From positions 24,376,885 through 24,440,884 of the forward strand of contig NC_066838.1 of the NCBI RefSeq assembly GCF_001640805.2: a DNA stretch of 64,000 nt, given 5' to 3'. The stretch is from Lates calcarifer (lineage: Eukaryota; Chordata; Actinopteri; Centropomidae). Of the stretch, positions 12,701-24,833 are shown one piece after another; the stretch's first letter is position 1; each line of letters starts with the position of its first letter. A model generated the notes under the pieces. That model was not told the origin of the DNA. It saw nothing but the letters and a program-made list of their open reading frames with translations, and ran no database searches. The translations under genes were made by a program, and so were the position numbers.

Positions 12701-15700
12701 GGTCCAATTTTGCCAAAGTGCTGAGTCCTAGCTAACCTAGCTAATGTTAGCACCCGGTGGTAAAAGTGGGCACCACTGATATAAGCTGTGGGCTTACAGG
12801 GTGTTTCTTGCTATTAGCTGACGTCTTTTGTTTCGGGTTGTAAGTCCTTTTCTGTGTTCCCCAAAAATAGCAAAAATAGGTAGAGATGACCATCCATTTT
12901 CACCTTAGCTGGGCGGAGATAGCTAGCTAAGCCCGGCTTTATTCGCCTTAGCTGGGCAGCAACCATTTCCTCTTCTCTAAGCTCACATATCCTGGTTCCA
13001 TCCCCTCAAGAAGTTTATACAGCATCTCCATTACATTATAGGTATTATTAAAAAAGACTTTATGGTTTGACTGTATGGGTACATAATAAAGTGGACACCG
13101 TCACTGATTATTTCCTCAGGCATCCAGAAGGCATCGGTATTCTAGTCAAACAGAGTAAAAACAATGATTTTGAAGCTGTTATTTTAAGGTAAAATACTTA
13201 CATAAAACTTCCAAATTAATTAACATCAAAATCTTTCACCTTATGAATCAGAATATGTTCACAACGACTTGCCAAAGAAATACCTGTTCCATTACTACAG
13301 GTTTTATACACCAGAGAAATCATATTCTTTTTTTCCCCTGTCCATCTGCACTGTCGTTCCCCCATCTGGCTCATTTGACCTTCCCACCTATAATAAAAAG
13401 ACTTCGAGTGTCCCGCCGCATAAAAGATTGGATTTGGCAGATGAGCCACATGCCACTCATAAACTTTAAAATAACTTGCCTGCTGACATTATAAAGATAA
13501 CACACGGAGAAGGTCAGAAGTATATGAGGAACTAAATAAAAACAATATGAAAGCAAACATTTCTAAAATGTCACGCTGTCGTCAAGAGGCGTTTGTGTGT
13601 GCGTGAGGAAACATTTTCAAGCTGAGATGAGAAAGTTAATGTCATGATCAACTAGAACAAAATGAAAACAAAGACCTTTAAAAGCTGTGATTATGGTTTT
13701 TAAGCCATTACCTTGAACGGAGGCTGTTTAAGCAGAGATATGTGATACGTGTAATGACCAATAACGTCATCTAAATTCATGTCTCATCTGAAGCCAAAAT
13801 CAAGACGAGCATTTTCTGGAGCTCCTCCATTTAAAATGAATAAGAGCCCATATTTCAGAGGGATTTTCTCTGCATATGCATCTAATTAACACTATTAAAT
13901 AATAAAATGCACTTAGCATGCAAAAATCTCATGTTATCTGCAGTCACAGTTCTTCAAAGGGTCTCGTGAGTTCATCCCAAAATAAGAGCTAAAGATTCAC
14001 GCTTTCAGGGAGGGTCTGTTTGATGTTCACAAATATTGATCACGCTGCTCAAGATCACAGGACGTACACGAGTGAATTTAGCTTTGGGAAACTGAGCAGG
14101 TGTGAAAGTTGTTTTTGATTCACGGGAATCTAAGTGACTGAAAATATAATAGCTTTTAGGTGAGAACTTTGTGTTGTATCTCCAAAACAACCTCAGTTAC
14201 AGAAAATGTTCTGTGTATCAGGTAAAAACAGGAGCAAAAAACTAAAATTTACCAGATAATAAGTTGTTAAGGAGGTTTTTAATAAGCTAAAGTTTCACAT
14301 CAGTACTTTTACACTGAAGGTGAGAATAAAAAGCTATTAAAGATACCTTGAATTAAGTCAAATTGACCAATTAATTGAAAATAACTGAGCGTAAATGGAA
14401 GTAAAGCACATTTTTTGCAGGTTCTCCCTTTTTAGAGTCAGTGCCTTTACCTGAAGGCATCACACAAGGTAAAAAAAAACAACAGAACGAGACACAAAAG
14501 GTCACATCTGGACCCAGCAGGATGTAGTCACACCAAAAAAAAAAAAAACTAGAGCATGTAGTGATATATTGTGTTTGAGGGAACAATGAAGTCAGCTGTA
14601 AAGATACATCACTCTTAAAGTTAACCTACTTCCATATTTTAAAGGATGAGTTTTCATTGAGGAGCTTAAATCTTTAAAAACAGGTCACAAAAATATAATT
14701 TAATTTGCTGAAACAGCTGGGTTCTTTGGTGTTTAGCAAACTTTAACAGGAGTAAATAGAGCATTAGGTGGGGACTATTATTCACATTTGGCAGCCTAGT
14801 GAGTATTTACAGCAGCAGGACTGTGTTTGTGGGAGTGAGACAAAAAAAACCTACAGCGCCCACGTTCATCGTAACAGAAGAACACGTCAGCCGGTGGCTC
14901 AGCGGTGTGTTTTTATAGACTGTCCCCGAATCAACCAAAAAATATGTTTACGAGCCAGAGACAGAGCCCTCTAGTGGCCATAACAAGTATGACGGTAGCT
15001 AAGGAACAAAAAGATGTTTATATTAAAGTGACAGAGCCATCTAGTGGCTGTAACAAGTATGACAGTAGCTAAGGAAGTAGGGAAGAAGTAAAGTGACGTT
15101 ATTAAAGAGATATAATGTTGAACAGGTCGACAAAACATTGGACTTAGCTCTTAAAATGATGATTTTAACCATGATTGTTCTGCAACCTTAACCACATGAT
15201 TAGTATTGTAACCATGATGACAAATGTTCTTTAACCTTAATGAAATAGTCACTTTAATTGAAACCAGGTTGTTTTTCTAATCTTAGTTAAGTGCGCTGAC
15301 AGACAATGAAAACCCATCACCTCATTCAGTTTTTAAAAAACAGAACAGTGTTGTGAGAACTGATCCGGTTTTATTTTTGTTCATTACTGAGTAAAAAAAC
15401 TCAGGTTGTCTCCGTAATAGTCAGTTTTCAAAGCAAGATCATGTTTCTTATTATTTTCAGAAGACATATGATAAAATATTGTCAAGTCTTCAAGGTGATG
15501 CGTTGTCACTGACACTAAACCAATTTCTATTTAAAGAGATTTAAGTATATGATGAGCAATAATGAGCAATTTATCAAGAACTACAAGAGCGAAATAAATA
15601 TATATATATATATATATCTTTCATATAAAGAACTCTATCAGATACATCAAAAAAAATGAATAAAGTCATCAGCTAGTTCTAACTAAAAAGTGTGAACTAA

Positions 15701-18408
15701 CAAACTAACATGAACTGTACACATCAGCTGATTTATTCTTCAGTGATTTTGACTGCTTGAAGACAGAAAACGAGAGTCTGATTGTTCTGTAGTCACGACA
15801 AACAAAGATTGTTAAACAGTTTACGACAACAACACATAATAACTGTCAGTAGGATCAATTCATAGGCTTGTAGGTTAGGTCATAGATTTGTTGACGAGAC
15901 AAATATTGAATATCTAAAGATCAACAAACACGAAGGCTGCTCACCATGTCTACACACACACACTGATAACACACTTCCTGCTCGGCCGACCTGGTGTGGG
16001 TCTGTCCCTCGAGGCCGCTGCACGGACCACGAAGGTGTTAATTTGGTGTGTCACTTCTATGACTAAGAAAACGGTCTTCCTCCTCGGCTGTAACCTTTAG
16101 ACGAATATTTTACAAGACTGTGTGTCCCAGAGGGGTGATCACCACTTCCACCACCACCACCCCTCCTTACTCCAGTGTTTCTGTGCAAAAAAAAAACCTA
16201 ACACGACTAGACCCCTCCAGCAGGATCTGGCACTGCTTCTGCGAAATCCACACAATGTTAAGTGGAATCAGAGGCCCTGGCTTTACTGTACTCTGCTGTA
16301 CTGTAGCATGGCCACACACTGACGCCTTTGACAGACACTTAATAAGGGACTCATACTCAATGCAGCCCACAGAGCAAGGTGATTATGTCTGTAGGTAATT
16401 GGCCCGCTGACAGCGACATGATCCCAGCCCCTGTTGTGACCTGCCTGAATAATGAAATAACAATAAAATGGCAAATGTGCCCCCCCTCCTCCACCTTCGC
16501 CCCAGCACTCGAGGAGGTATAAGGCACCTTCCCTTCTGTACGGAGTAGAAAAAATAAACTTAATATGAGAGGGAGTGAGGAGCTGATGTAGCAGCGTAGT
16601 CTCAGGGTTTTCCCTCAGTGCTTTGTTTGCTTCGCTCTTTGTCTGGAGCTAAAAGAGGCAGCTCAGAGCCATGTTGCACGATGAGTCACCTTGCCGGAGA
16701 GCCCAAAGCCCCAAAACATCAACCTTTTATTAAAGGGAGATGTTTGAGTGGGCAAGACAGCAACCTGGGGTTGATCCCTGTCTGTAACATCAAATGGCCT
16801 TGCATCCAAAACAAGGCTGAACTGATTTATGTGCCGTCCTGTGGCTCTCCAGTTTGTTTTTTTTACTATGTCTCACAATAGAAACTCCAAGGCAGATGTC
16901 ATAAATTAGCACATGGGCTGTAATAACACTATCTGCCTATCTTAGGGAAGTGACTAAATGGTAATATCCATCTGTGCTCCTCAGGATTTACAGTGTTTCT
17001 AATTATCTCAGGGCTTCAGGACTACCTGCTGAGCCAGGCAGCACAGGTTTCTGCACATCTGGTGAGACCGACATTTGGCCACAGACCAAAGAGATGCACT
17101 ACTTATTGTTTTGTTTGGGGGCTCTGGAGAAGAAAAGTGAAGCACCGGAGAGAGAAAAAACGACTAGAAACAGAAAAAAAATGGATGACAAATTCATTAA
17201 ACTTGTCACAGTTGACACCATCGTCTGGTTTAGGAACAGCGATCATCAAAAAGATCAATAGCTGATCGTCCTGTTCTGTGACACATGCAGACGGAGAGGG
17301 ACAGTTGATTTACATTTACAAAAATGATTGTGACTCATGCATATTCAGTCCCTCTCACTCTATTTGTCATCCTGCAGACCTAATTGGCTAACTTTCTTTG
17401 TTGCTATGCTGGCCGGATTTCAGATGAGTGGGAACTGCTGCCTCTCCAACCGCTGATTAGCTTAGTTATGAAAACAGTGTTATTTAGATAACCAGATCAC
17501 TCAACAATCATCTTTTCAGGAGATACAATAAAAAAATAAAAATCAAGCATGTGAGGATTTGAGGATATCATACGCTGTGCAGATTGTAAAATCCTCTGAG
17601 GCACATTTGTGGTTTGTGATTTGAGGCTGAATAAATAAATCTTGACTATTTTTACATGATTGTCAGAAACCGAGGCCTAATCCTAGATTGTTTTTTTTTT
17701 TAAAGGAGGGGAAGGTGGGTGGGAGACAGAGAGAAAAAGAGAGAGAGAAAGAGAAAGAGAGGGAGAGATGTAGGACAGGATGGTTGTAGTAGCTCCACTG
17801 AATCAGAGACTCTTTGTGATTTGCTGTGCAAAAAAACAAAAAGAATCAAAATGGCAGATTAGAAAGAAGCTAGTGTGTGATTGTAAAAAAAAACAATAAT
17901 AAAAAAAAAAAAACAAAGTTCCATTTAAATGCTGCTGATGTGGATTATTTCATGCAGGGTAAAATGGCTCTGCACAGCACCACAAAGGCTCTGTGCAGCA
18001 CATTTTTAAGCACAAACAGCTGCATGTCTCTCTCTCTCTCTCTACCTGCTCTGGGCCCTGGAAACAGATCCGGCACTGAGGGGTCCGCAGGCTGCTGGCG
18101 GTGCTGGCCAGAGACACGGCGTCCAGGCCCACTTGCAGCTTGGGTTCCTTGTCCTCAAACGCCAGGCTCCGGGGCCGCGGGTCGCTGCCGTAGTACTCCT
18201 CCTCGTCGTCCCGGGAATGGCAGTCGACGAAAGGCGGCCAACCGCAGCCGCCCATCCCCAGACCTCGCATGGCGGTGGCGGCGGCGGAGGTGGTGGTATT
18301 GGTGGTGGACCGTCTATCTGTGTCTGAGCCGGACTGTCTCGAATCGGATCGCATAAACACCAGGACTTTCAGTTCATTAAAAAACATGCGGATCCGATAC
18401 TTGAACAT
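6393..18408 (-). CDS. marchf9: marchf9: E3 ubiquitin ligase MARCHF9 (RING-CH, two membrane spans), four exons
   Basis: Complete gene: join(18046-18408, 9436-9591, 7291-7483, 6393-6724) on the minus strand, 347 aa, close to the remembered human length of about 346 aa. A RING-CH finger (C4HC3) uses C112, C115, C128, C130, H138, C141, C154 and C157. Two membrane spans follow, at about 185-206 and 220-242. The cytoplasmic tail ends VVMRVTTV, a possible PDZ-binding C terminus. Family knowledge: MARCHF9 sits in Golgi/endosomal membranes and ubiquitinates surface proteins such as MHC class I and ICAM-1 for lysosomal sorting. The start at 18408 gives [14 protein letters not shown], matching the known N terminus of MARCHF9 rather than the paralogues MARCHF4 or MARCHF11. 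All splice phases agree. Intron 1 is about 8.5 kb and holds repeats only. Confidence 0.95.
7291..7483 (-). CDS. marchf9: marchf9 exon 3 (membrane spans, aa 174-237)
   Basis: Starts [13 protein letters not shown] and carries the first hydrophobic span ([19 protein letters not shown]) and most of the second ([18 protein letters not shown]). Ends in phase 1 at a gtaaaa donor. Nearly identical to the remembered human sequence. Confidence 0.95.
8069..8275. repeat. Dispersed teleost repeat ('ctaggggtcagg' family), copy 1
   Basis: Contains ccaatctaggggtcaggctc, aaagggtcacaaggtaaatc and gtgaggtgattaatgg. A second copy lies at 36960-37090. Recognised from memory as a common noncoding teleost repeat. 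Confidence 0.55.
9393..9414 (+). repeat. (GTT)n microsatellite
   Basis: About seven GTT units immediately followed by a short GT run. It lies about 20 bp inside marchf9 intron 2, next to the exon 2 donor. Confidence 0.9.
9436..9591 (-). CDS. marchf9: marchf9 exon 2 (RING-CH core, aa 122-173)
   Basis: Fifty-two codons between a ctgcag acceptor and a gtaaat donor, phase 0 on both sides. Contains [14 protein letters not shown] and WSCELC, supplying the remaining six RING-CH zinc ligands including the family's invariant Trp (W152). Ends in STKNPLQ. Confidence 0.95.
9898..9996. mobile_element. Internally deleted MITE with 'taaaggaatagttcaacat' ends
   Basis: The left end taaaggaatagttcaacat and right end atgttgaactattccttta form a near-perfect inverted repeat around a 60-bp centre. 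Full-length members, as I remember them, include 'ggagatggttagcttagctt' and 'aaacagctagcctggctc', and just such a fragment occurs separately at 11340-11430. Nonautonomous and noncoding. Confidence 0.6.
11433..11781. mobile_element. Inverted-repeat element, copy 2 (left end missing)
   Basis: Starts inside the family at ttttccactgggttttggat and ends aaaatgctaacttacttcctggt, with the shared agaagtaaaaagctaatgtta and gaataaaacgtgaaaatgtc landmarks. It lacks the 5' acccggaagttagcat terminus, and the middle is shortened compared with the copy at 20311-20962. Confidence 0.65.
14960..15076 (+). repeat. 70-bp-period direct duplication
   Basis: The segment at 14960-15005 (gacagagccctctagtggcc ... gacggtagctaagga) recurs at 15030-15076 with about four changes. 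The two are separated by a short AT-rich spacer inside marchf9 intron 1. Confidence 0.8.
15598..15618. repeat. (TA)n microsatellite
   Basis: An uninterrupted run of TA units within AT-rich intron sequence of marchf9. Confidence 0.85.
18046..18408 (-). CDS. marchf9: marchf9 exon 1 (aa 1-121)
   Basis: Encodes the variable N-terminal cytoplasmic region (Ser/Thr/Gly-rich, with an acidic [14 protein letters not shown] block) and the first pair of zinc ligands, ending [10 protein letters not shown]. The donor is cag|gtagag, phase 0. It is followed at once in the intron by a CT/GA run (about 18028-18044). Confidence 0.93.
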
Positions 18409-20100
18409 GTTTGGCTACATAAAGAATCCGCCAGACTGAAATAAATAAATGAAGTGTTTTTGTCTTTTTCTTCTCTCCCCCTATTATTATTATTATTATT
18501 ATTATTGTTATTATTATTATTATTATTCATACACCCGCTGGGTTCATTTTCATTGTAGTATCTCCTGTAATACCACAACTATTAATTGGAAATCCACAGA
18601 AATAAAGGCTCTCGCCCCACTGATGGCATGTGTGTCTAAGCCAATGCGGATGAAAGATTTTCCCTTTCAGCTGGCCGACACACTCCTTCAATATTCATTA
18701 CTCAAACAACTCAGCAAACGCCGTCTTAGATGCATCTTCAATCGCACCCCCAGAAAACGTTACAACTCGTGCTTCTGCTTCTGCTGATGTTGATGTTGTT
18801 GTTGCTGCTGCTTCTGTGTGTTTTTTTTTTAACTTGATTTCCACGGTCCATTTTCCTCCCAACCTCTTTTTTTCTCTCTATCTCCAGATGCACTGGGCTT
18901 GCAGCAAAAAATAGCCCTACATGTTTTTGCTACCCAAAGCAGAAGACTGCGAGAGAGTGGACGAGCGGTGGGGAGAGCAACACAGAGCCAGGAAACAGGA
19001 GATGGGATGTAAAATACAACGACATGCCATCCACACAGTCACATCTGGGACTCTTGTCAAGAATCATAATCCAAAAAAAAGAGGAGGGGAAAAGAGGAGG
19101 GGGTGTGCGGAAGATGAAATGGAAGTTTAATTATAATATAAATGTTATTTTCTTATTTTATTGTCCCTCAGTGTAGCATCCCAAGCGTCAGATCATGGTC
19201 CCGTTTTCTCTCCCCCCTCTCTTTCTCTCTCTCTCCTCTATTTCATCTCCTTTCTGCAAAGCCTCCGGTTGATGATCCACGAAGAATCCGTGCCATTCAC
19301 CCCGACAATCCAAACCGTCGAGATCAAAAACACAATCCTTTGCATTCGCCTTATTATTATCCACCTAGCGGGTGGAAACGCGGCAACACAAAAACACCCG
19401 AAAGCCCCATGTTTCCCTTCTTCGCTCGATGTCCATCAGCATTTCATTGCCCAGGGAAGAGAAGAGGAAAAAAACACACGAGCTGAAATGTCAAAGAGAG
19501 GCTGAATAATAAAGGCACCCTGCGATTTTTCTAATTAGGGTGAAAGACGAGGGGGGATACGCATGAAGATGTCTTCGCATCCGAGAGCAATTACACAGCA
19601 GTAATGGCATTGATTATTGGATCAGATAGATGGTGGTGATGATACTGCTGGCGCTGATTTTCCTCCTCGAAATGGTCGGCTTGGAGATTGAACCAACGCA
19701 GCAGCTACTTCCGGAATAGAGAGAGAGAGAGAGAGAGGGAGAGAGAGGAGGGAAAGAGGAAGAGAGAAAAAAAAACAAACCCTGCCTGTCATCCTGTAAA
19801 CAAGTCGCTATTTTTCTTTTAGTCATCCATCCATCTATCTATCCGTCAGTCTCCGGTGGATGATGATGATGATGACCTGCCTCCCTCCCTCCCTCGTGCT
19901 CCCAGCAGCTGGACAGGAGAAGGAGCTCGAGCTGCTTTTATTATTGACCAGGCGCCGCTGTCCAGGGTGCTGATCTCTCCCTGTGCTGACGTAGGGGGCT
20001 GCGGCCACATGCACGAGGAGCCCGCGAAGTATGAAACAGGACCCTGGACCTGGACCTGTTAATATGTGGGAGTGTTAGAGAGAGAGAGGGAAAGAGAGCA
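18409..20100. promoter_or_regulatory. marchf9: Probable marchf9 5' UTR and promoter region
   Basis: Sequence immediately upstream of the marchf9 start codon. On the transcribed strand it carries an (AAT)n tract about 75-120 bp upstream of the ATG, GA/CT-rich runs (about 19715-19765), and a higher-GC block with (GAT)n at 19855-20040. I see no TATA box that I would defend. The blocks at 18595-18770 and 19540-19620 look nonrepetitive and might be conserved. The transcription start cannot be placed from sequence alone. Confidence 0.35.
18482..18528. repeat. (ATT)n trinucleotide tract next to the marchf9 start codon
   Basis: About 15 ATT units with one interruption (attgtt). It probably lies in the marchf9 5' UTR or proximal promoter, and reads AAT on the transcript strand. 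Confidence 0.9.
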
Positions 20101-20310
20101 GGTGGGTTAGAATAAGTAAAAGCACCGATATAATAATGTAAAAATACTCCAGCCAGTGATGGGATTAGTATTCAAATCAGTTACTGTAATAAAAGTAGTG
20201 ATATCACACAATAAAAACACCACAGAAGTCTTTAGTCTGACTCTGCCTGTGTGTGTTAATAACAGGAGATACGCAACAGCATCCCTGTGCCGTCTGAACG
20301 CAGGTTTTCA

Positions 20311-20962
20311 ACCCGGAAGTTAGCATCACCCTGATTCACTCGACGAAAAGCTAATGATTTTTCATTGAGAAAATAAACTCTGCGACAAAAAAGTGACTCT
20401 GACACTTACACGTTTAGTTCGTCAAATAATGCGCGCAAATGAACACCACTGTTATGCTTTTTGAAGCATAAATACGACCGCCAGAAGTAAGGAGCTAATG
20501 TTAAGCTACAAACGAGCTACACAACGGTCGCATGATTTCTACGTCGCCGCCTCTAAGTTCCTCACTTATAATTTAATTTAGCTCTGAGCTCTTTAACAAA
20601 AGGCTTTCTTTTTTAGAAAGTTAGTAATAGTTTGGAAGAGCATAAGTATAGACACAGAGACTGTAAAGGTGGACTGGTGAGTAGATCGGTTTTCGTGCGC
20701 GGTTTTATGACGTTGACCACTTCTGTAGTAGCGTTTAGCCACTTGTTAGCAATCGCCTTTTTACAGACACGTAAAAGCTTTAAAAAAAAACCCACAAGTG
20801 GGATATTTTCTGATGTATTTTATGTCGTAGAATAAAACAATAAAATGTCTTGAGCTTGTGTTAAAACCACAGACCTTATTTCAGCCATTTAACCATTCGA
20901 AAAATCCACCGGCTTTGGGACGAGGGAATAGGGAGTGCTAAAATGCTAACTTACTTCCGGGT
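20311..20962. mobile_element. Inverted-repeat element, copy 3 (652 bp, best-preserved ends)
   Basis: Begins acccggaagttagcatcacc and ends aatgctaacttacttccgggt. The interior parallels the copy at 4368-4971, including agccacttgttagcaatcgc and the tgtcttgagcttgtgttaaa landmark shared with the copy at 11433. It has no transposase frame. It lies upstream of marchf9. Confidence 0.72.
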
Positions 20963-21639
20963 TTGTAAACGTGCCCGTGTGGAATGATGTGATCTTGCAT
21001 TGGGGAGACCCCGGTGCACACTTCTCTGCCTTATCAAGTGTATCAGGTATCGGCCCAGTGTGACAGATCCACATTAAATACACTTTCATCATTAATGTTA
21101 CCATAAAATTTAATGCTTCCACTATCATTCATTAAGTCATGGTGGGCCACTAACTCGGTTTTAGTGGCTGGCCTCATGTTACCTTTATATAAAGACGATC
21201 CTGATGGGTTCCACACAGTATAAAAAATTTAATTTTTGGATAAAGAGACGACTGGTATCTGGTGGTGGAGTGTAGCTTTGTACATTTGTACAGTACTGGA
21301 CAGTTTTGAGGTATTTATACTTTACTTGACGATTCCATTTTATGCAACTTTAATTTAACTTTCATCTACGTCACTAAATCTCAATACGCAAAACATGTGA
21401 TTAGTTTATAAAATAGAAATTATGACTGTAAATGAAACTACCCAGAAGTATGGAGTAGTAAAAAGCTTCACCAGGATCAGATACAATAGAAAATACACTA
21501 ACAGGAGCCATTTTTCTTCATAATAAAGACTAAATACACACTTAGCCACCTGTCTAATACTGAGTACGAGGGGTGATGTATTTTGTGATGAGTTAAACAG
21601 CTCTTGTTATCTGCACGTGGAGTTCAACTCTGTGACTGA

Positions 21640-21845
21640 TTATGAAGAAAGCTGGAAGTTTAGCTTTTGTGGTTTTTCTGTGTCAGTTAATTGAAAATTA
21701 CGAGTCAGCTCTGATGATGACGATGTGATGACCTCCTCTATCTTGGGGAGGATGTAGTAGTCTGAGGGTGAACAGGGCGAGGATGACGACACAGGAAGGC
21801 AGATACTGTCCATTTTCCCAGTGCTGACTTGCAATTTTACATTAC
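21640..21845 (-). CDS. Candidate terminal exon of a small two-exon gene
   Basis: On the minus strand a good acceptor (gtggtttttctgtttcag) opens 68 codons including the stop. The product is Ser-rich with an acidic centre (SDYYILPKIEEVITSSSSEL) and ends KLNFQLSS. It starts in phase 1, matching the donor at 24834. I do not recognise it, and see no signal peptide, membrane span or domain. It could be a noncoding RNA exon or a relic. Confidence 0.3.
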
Positions 21846-22009
21846 CTGAAACAGAAAAACCACAAACATTATTAACTCCAAACTTTCTGCACAATCACTC
21901 ACAAAGTTGATGTAGCTGTTAAACTCATCTCAGTGTATATTTAGCTAATTGTGCTAAAAATATCAGAAGTCTTTATTATGAAGAAAAATGGCTCTTGTGA
22001 ATGTTGTAG

Positions 22010-22240
22010 CTGGTGTCCCTTGTAAACAGCTCTGACCTGTCGGGGCATGGACACAGGACCTCTGTGGTGTCTGGCACTGGGACATTGGCAGTGGATCCTT
22101 TGGGTCCTGTAGGTTAAAGAGTGGGGCCTCCATGGATCTGGCTCTGGTGTGTGTGTGCTTGGTCTACAGCAATGTTTAAGTGGGTTGTACGAGTCAGGTG
22201 TTGTACGTTGAGGTGCAGGGAGAGAGCATGATGTCGACAG
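22010..22240. mobile_element. Decayed copy of a dispersed teleost transposon-like repeat
   Basis: Carries ctgacctgtcggggcatgga, agtggatcctttgggtcctg, gtggggcctccatggatc and cttggtctacagcaatgttt in the order I remember for a widely dispersed teleost repeat, with internal deletions. A further fragment (caaggtttcccagcagga) follows at 22763-22785 after an unrelated insertion. The open frame read across it on the minus strand is an artefact. Confidence 0.5.
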
Positions 22241-24229
22241 GCAGATGTGCAGGGAAAAATAGGCATACTTTTATTGATAGTCTCTAATAATAACAAAAGA
22301 AAAATGTGAAAAACCAATCTGCACTCTGGTGAATTCCCATCCCCCTCAAATATATTTATCATGACGGCTCCCTTTCCAAGTCAAACCAGCCTATCAGGTC
22401 AGGGCTCAAAGACAAAGCAATAAAAATACACATTGTTTTCTGGCACTTATTCAATCCAATGAGGCCAAAACCTATTTTTCAACATGTCAACATATGTACA
22501 ATGCAATCAAAATAGACAAATGACTTGCTCAACACTCGTTTACCTTAATTAGCTGTTGATTTCACCCAGCTATGAGTGGAAAACTCCAGCCAACATGTTA
22601 GTGCTGGCATTTCTATATGTCTTTTTTTTTTTTGTTAATACATCTGGAGAAATAAACTTACCGCTGACAATACAATTCTCTGTCTTTGTCTGATTAATTT
22701 AGTTCATAGTTTTAACATTAATTGATAAGAAAAATGTGAAAGAATGTCCAACACTCACCCACACAAGGTTTCCCAGCAGGACAGTGTATTATATATATAT
22801 TATAGGCAAGATGATCAACGTTATTCACTTCATTTTGATGTCATTTGTGCTATAGTATTGCTGCTTTTACTTAAATAAAAGATCTGAATACTTCATCCAC
22901 CACTGCTGGATCAATGGATCAGTACTTGGTATCAGCAGAGACCCAGAGTTGAGGTGTTAAGGGGGGAAAATTCAGACTGGTGCATCGTCACTCCTCCAGT
23001 CATTACTAAAGCTATAATACACGTGGTAGCTCAGTTAAAATGTCTTAAAATACATGCACAAACTTCCGACGTGTGCTCCACAAAGCGTCACTGTGTCAGG
23101 ATTTGCAGCCGTAAACGACGTCGCAAACGGCAGAGGAGGAAACTGTCCCGTTGCCGTTTATCAGGACGGTGAGACAAGATAATTAGGGAAACATCAGAGG
23201 CACAGGTCCAGAGGTCACTTTAATCTGCAGTTTACAGAGAAGAAGATGCCTCTCTCTGTCTCTCCCTCTCTCTCTCTCTCTTTTCTCACACTCTGTATTC
23301 TCCTCCATAGCAACACTTCCCACAAAATCCCCTGTCACATTGATCTAGATTGATTTTTCACACTCAGCTTGTTACAGATATGGATTTATTTTAGGCATAA
23401 CACTTGATTTGAGATGCTGTGCCATACCCCAGCTATCATGCCATTGTTCCTTTATATATATATCCACAAGTATATACGGTGCTACACTCTATTGTTGGGT
23501 CAGGAGAGTAGCCTAACTGTGTTTATAGCCTTTCGACTGCCACAGTTTAAGATCTGTCTGCTCACATTGTTCTTTTACAAAGACCAACACACATGATTAT
23601 TCCAACACAAATGAGTATTACACACCACAGGAATAAACTGTTCTGCTAGTGTACGTAATGTAGCTATGATTACATGGTGGTACATTGTGTGGGAGGGTTA
23701 TTTCATGATGATGCTGTGTGGGGGGGAGGGTTGGTGGTAAATGCTAATGAGGTGATCATTAAAAAAAAAAAAAAAAGTCTATGTAATGGCCTCAGTATCC
23801 AAAGGACAGAACATCCTGCTTTTAGATTTAGATTTATAAGATGAAGATTTTGTGTCTGCTCGGCAGGAAGTCACGTTTATGTTTAATGTACTGTAAACCT
23901 GAACGCCTCATCTCATCCTCTCCCTGTCTTTTCCCTTTTCTTCCTCCAGTACCTCCAACTCCTTCTCAAGACAGCCTCTTCATATTTCACATCATCTACA
24001 GCTCTGGTTTCCTCTTTGTCTGATGTGCCCGCACAGAGCCCTGTCAGAGTTCAAGTGCCGCTTCATTGACAACACCCGCCATGTTCTAAGTATGTTCTTC
24101 TGAATGGATTTTAAACTGGATGTAAACACAGTTGGTTATAACACTGGATACTGTTACAAGAACTTACTCTTTTCATACAGTTGAACTGTCAGTGTTTAGG
24201 TAACTGCTCTGCTTCTTCTTAGAGAAGCT

Positions 24230-24790
24230 GCTGGACATTATTTTTGGCTATTTCAAACATTTATCTATTATTTAGCCAACAATTTAAACAGTTTTCCCAT
24301 CACTCTTAGCCATCCTATTCAAACTGTTTTCAACAATATATTTTAGCTGTTTATCAGTTATTTTTAATGACCTATTTCAACACTCTATCTTAACCACTTA
24401 AACATCACTTTCAACTAACTATTTCAACTTATCCATTGGCTAACTATTTCACTACTGGCTAACTATCTTAACTGCTTATCTATTTCAACTGTTAATCTGT
24501 TACTTCTGGCTAATCAATTGAAGTGTTTTACTTTTTGGCTATTTCAACTGTTTATCCATTACTTTCGATGATCTATCCATCACTCTTAGCTAACGATTTC
24601 AACTTCTCCATTAGCTGTCTACTTCACTGTTAGCCTACCACTACTTACTTTTGGCTAACAATTTAACTACTTTTACTTATATCAACCCCATTTTAACAAC
24701 CTGCACTAACTGTTAATCCACTAGCCTACTTTTAGCTGTATATCCATTACTTTAGCTACCAATTTAAAGAAGCTATTCCTAAGTTTTGCT
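24230..24790 (+). repeat. Degenerate minisatellite ('ctatttcaactgtttatccattactttt' unit)
   Basis: Over 0.5 kb, variants of aactatttcaactgtttatc and attacttttagctaac recur at irregular spacings of about 20-30 bp. It lies just downstream, on the transcribed strand, of the candidate small first exon. Noncoding. Confidence 0.75.
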
Positions 24791-24833
24791 ATCGCTATAG
24801 GGCTAACGTTAGCATTAGCAGCTCTTTACTTAC

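Larger units (their letters stand above)
9592..18045. other. marchf9: marchf9 intron 1 (8.5 kb)
   Basis: No exon was recognised. It contains the short palindromic element at 9898-9996, repeat fragments at 11320-11430, mobile-element copy 2 (11433-11781), the 70-bp direct duplication (14960-15076) and a (TA)n run at 15598-15618. The stretches 16250-16560 and 16640-16830 are less repetitive and higher in complexity, without open frames of note, and could be conserved noncoding elements. Confidence 0.6.

Noticed and set aside
22114..22362. 82-codon minus-strand frame
   Set aside because: Lies across a decayed dispersed repeat; the peptide is the antisense of the repeat.
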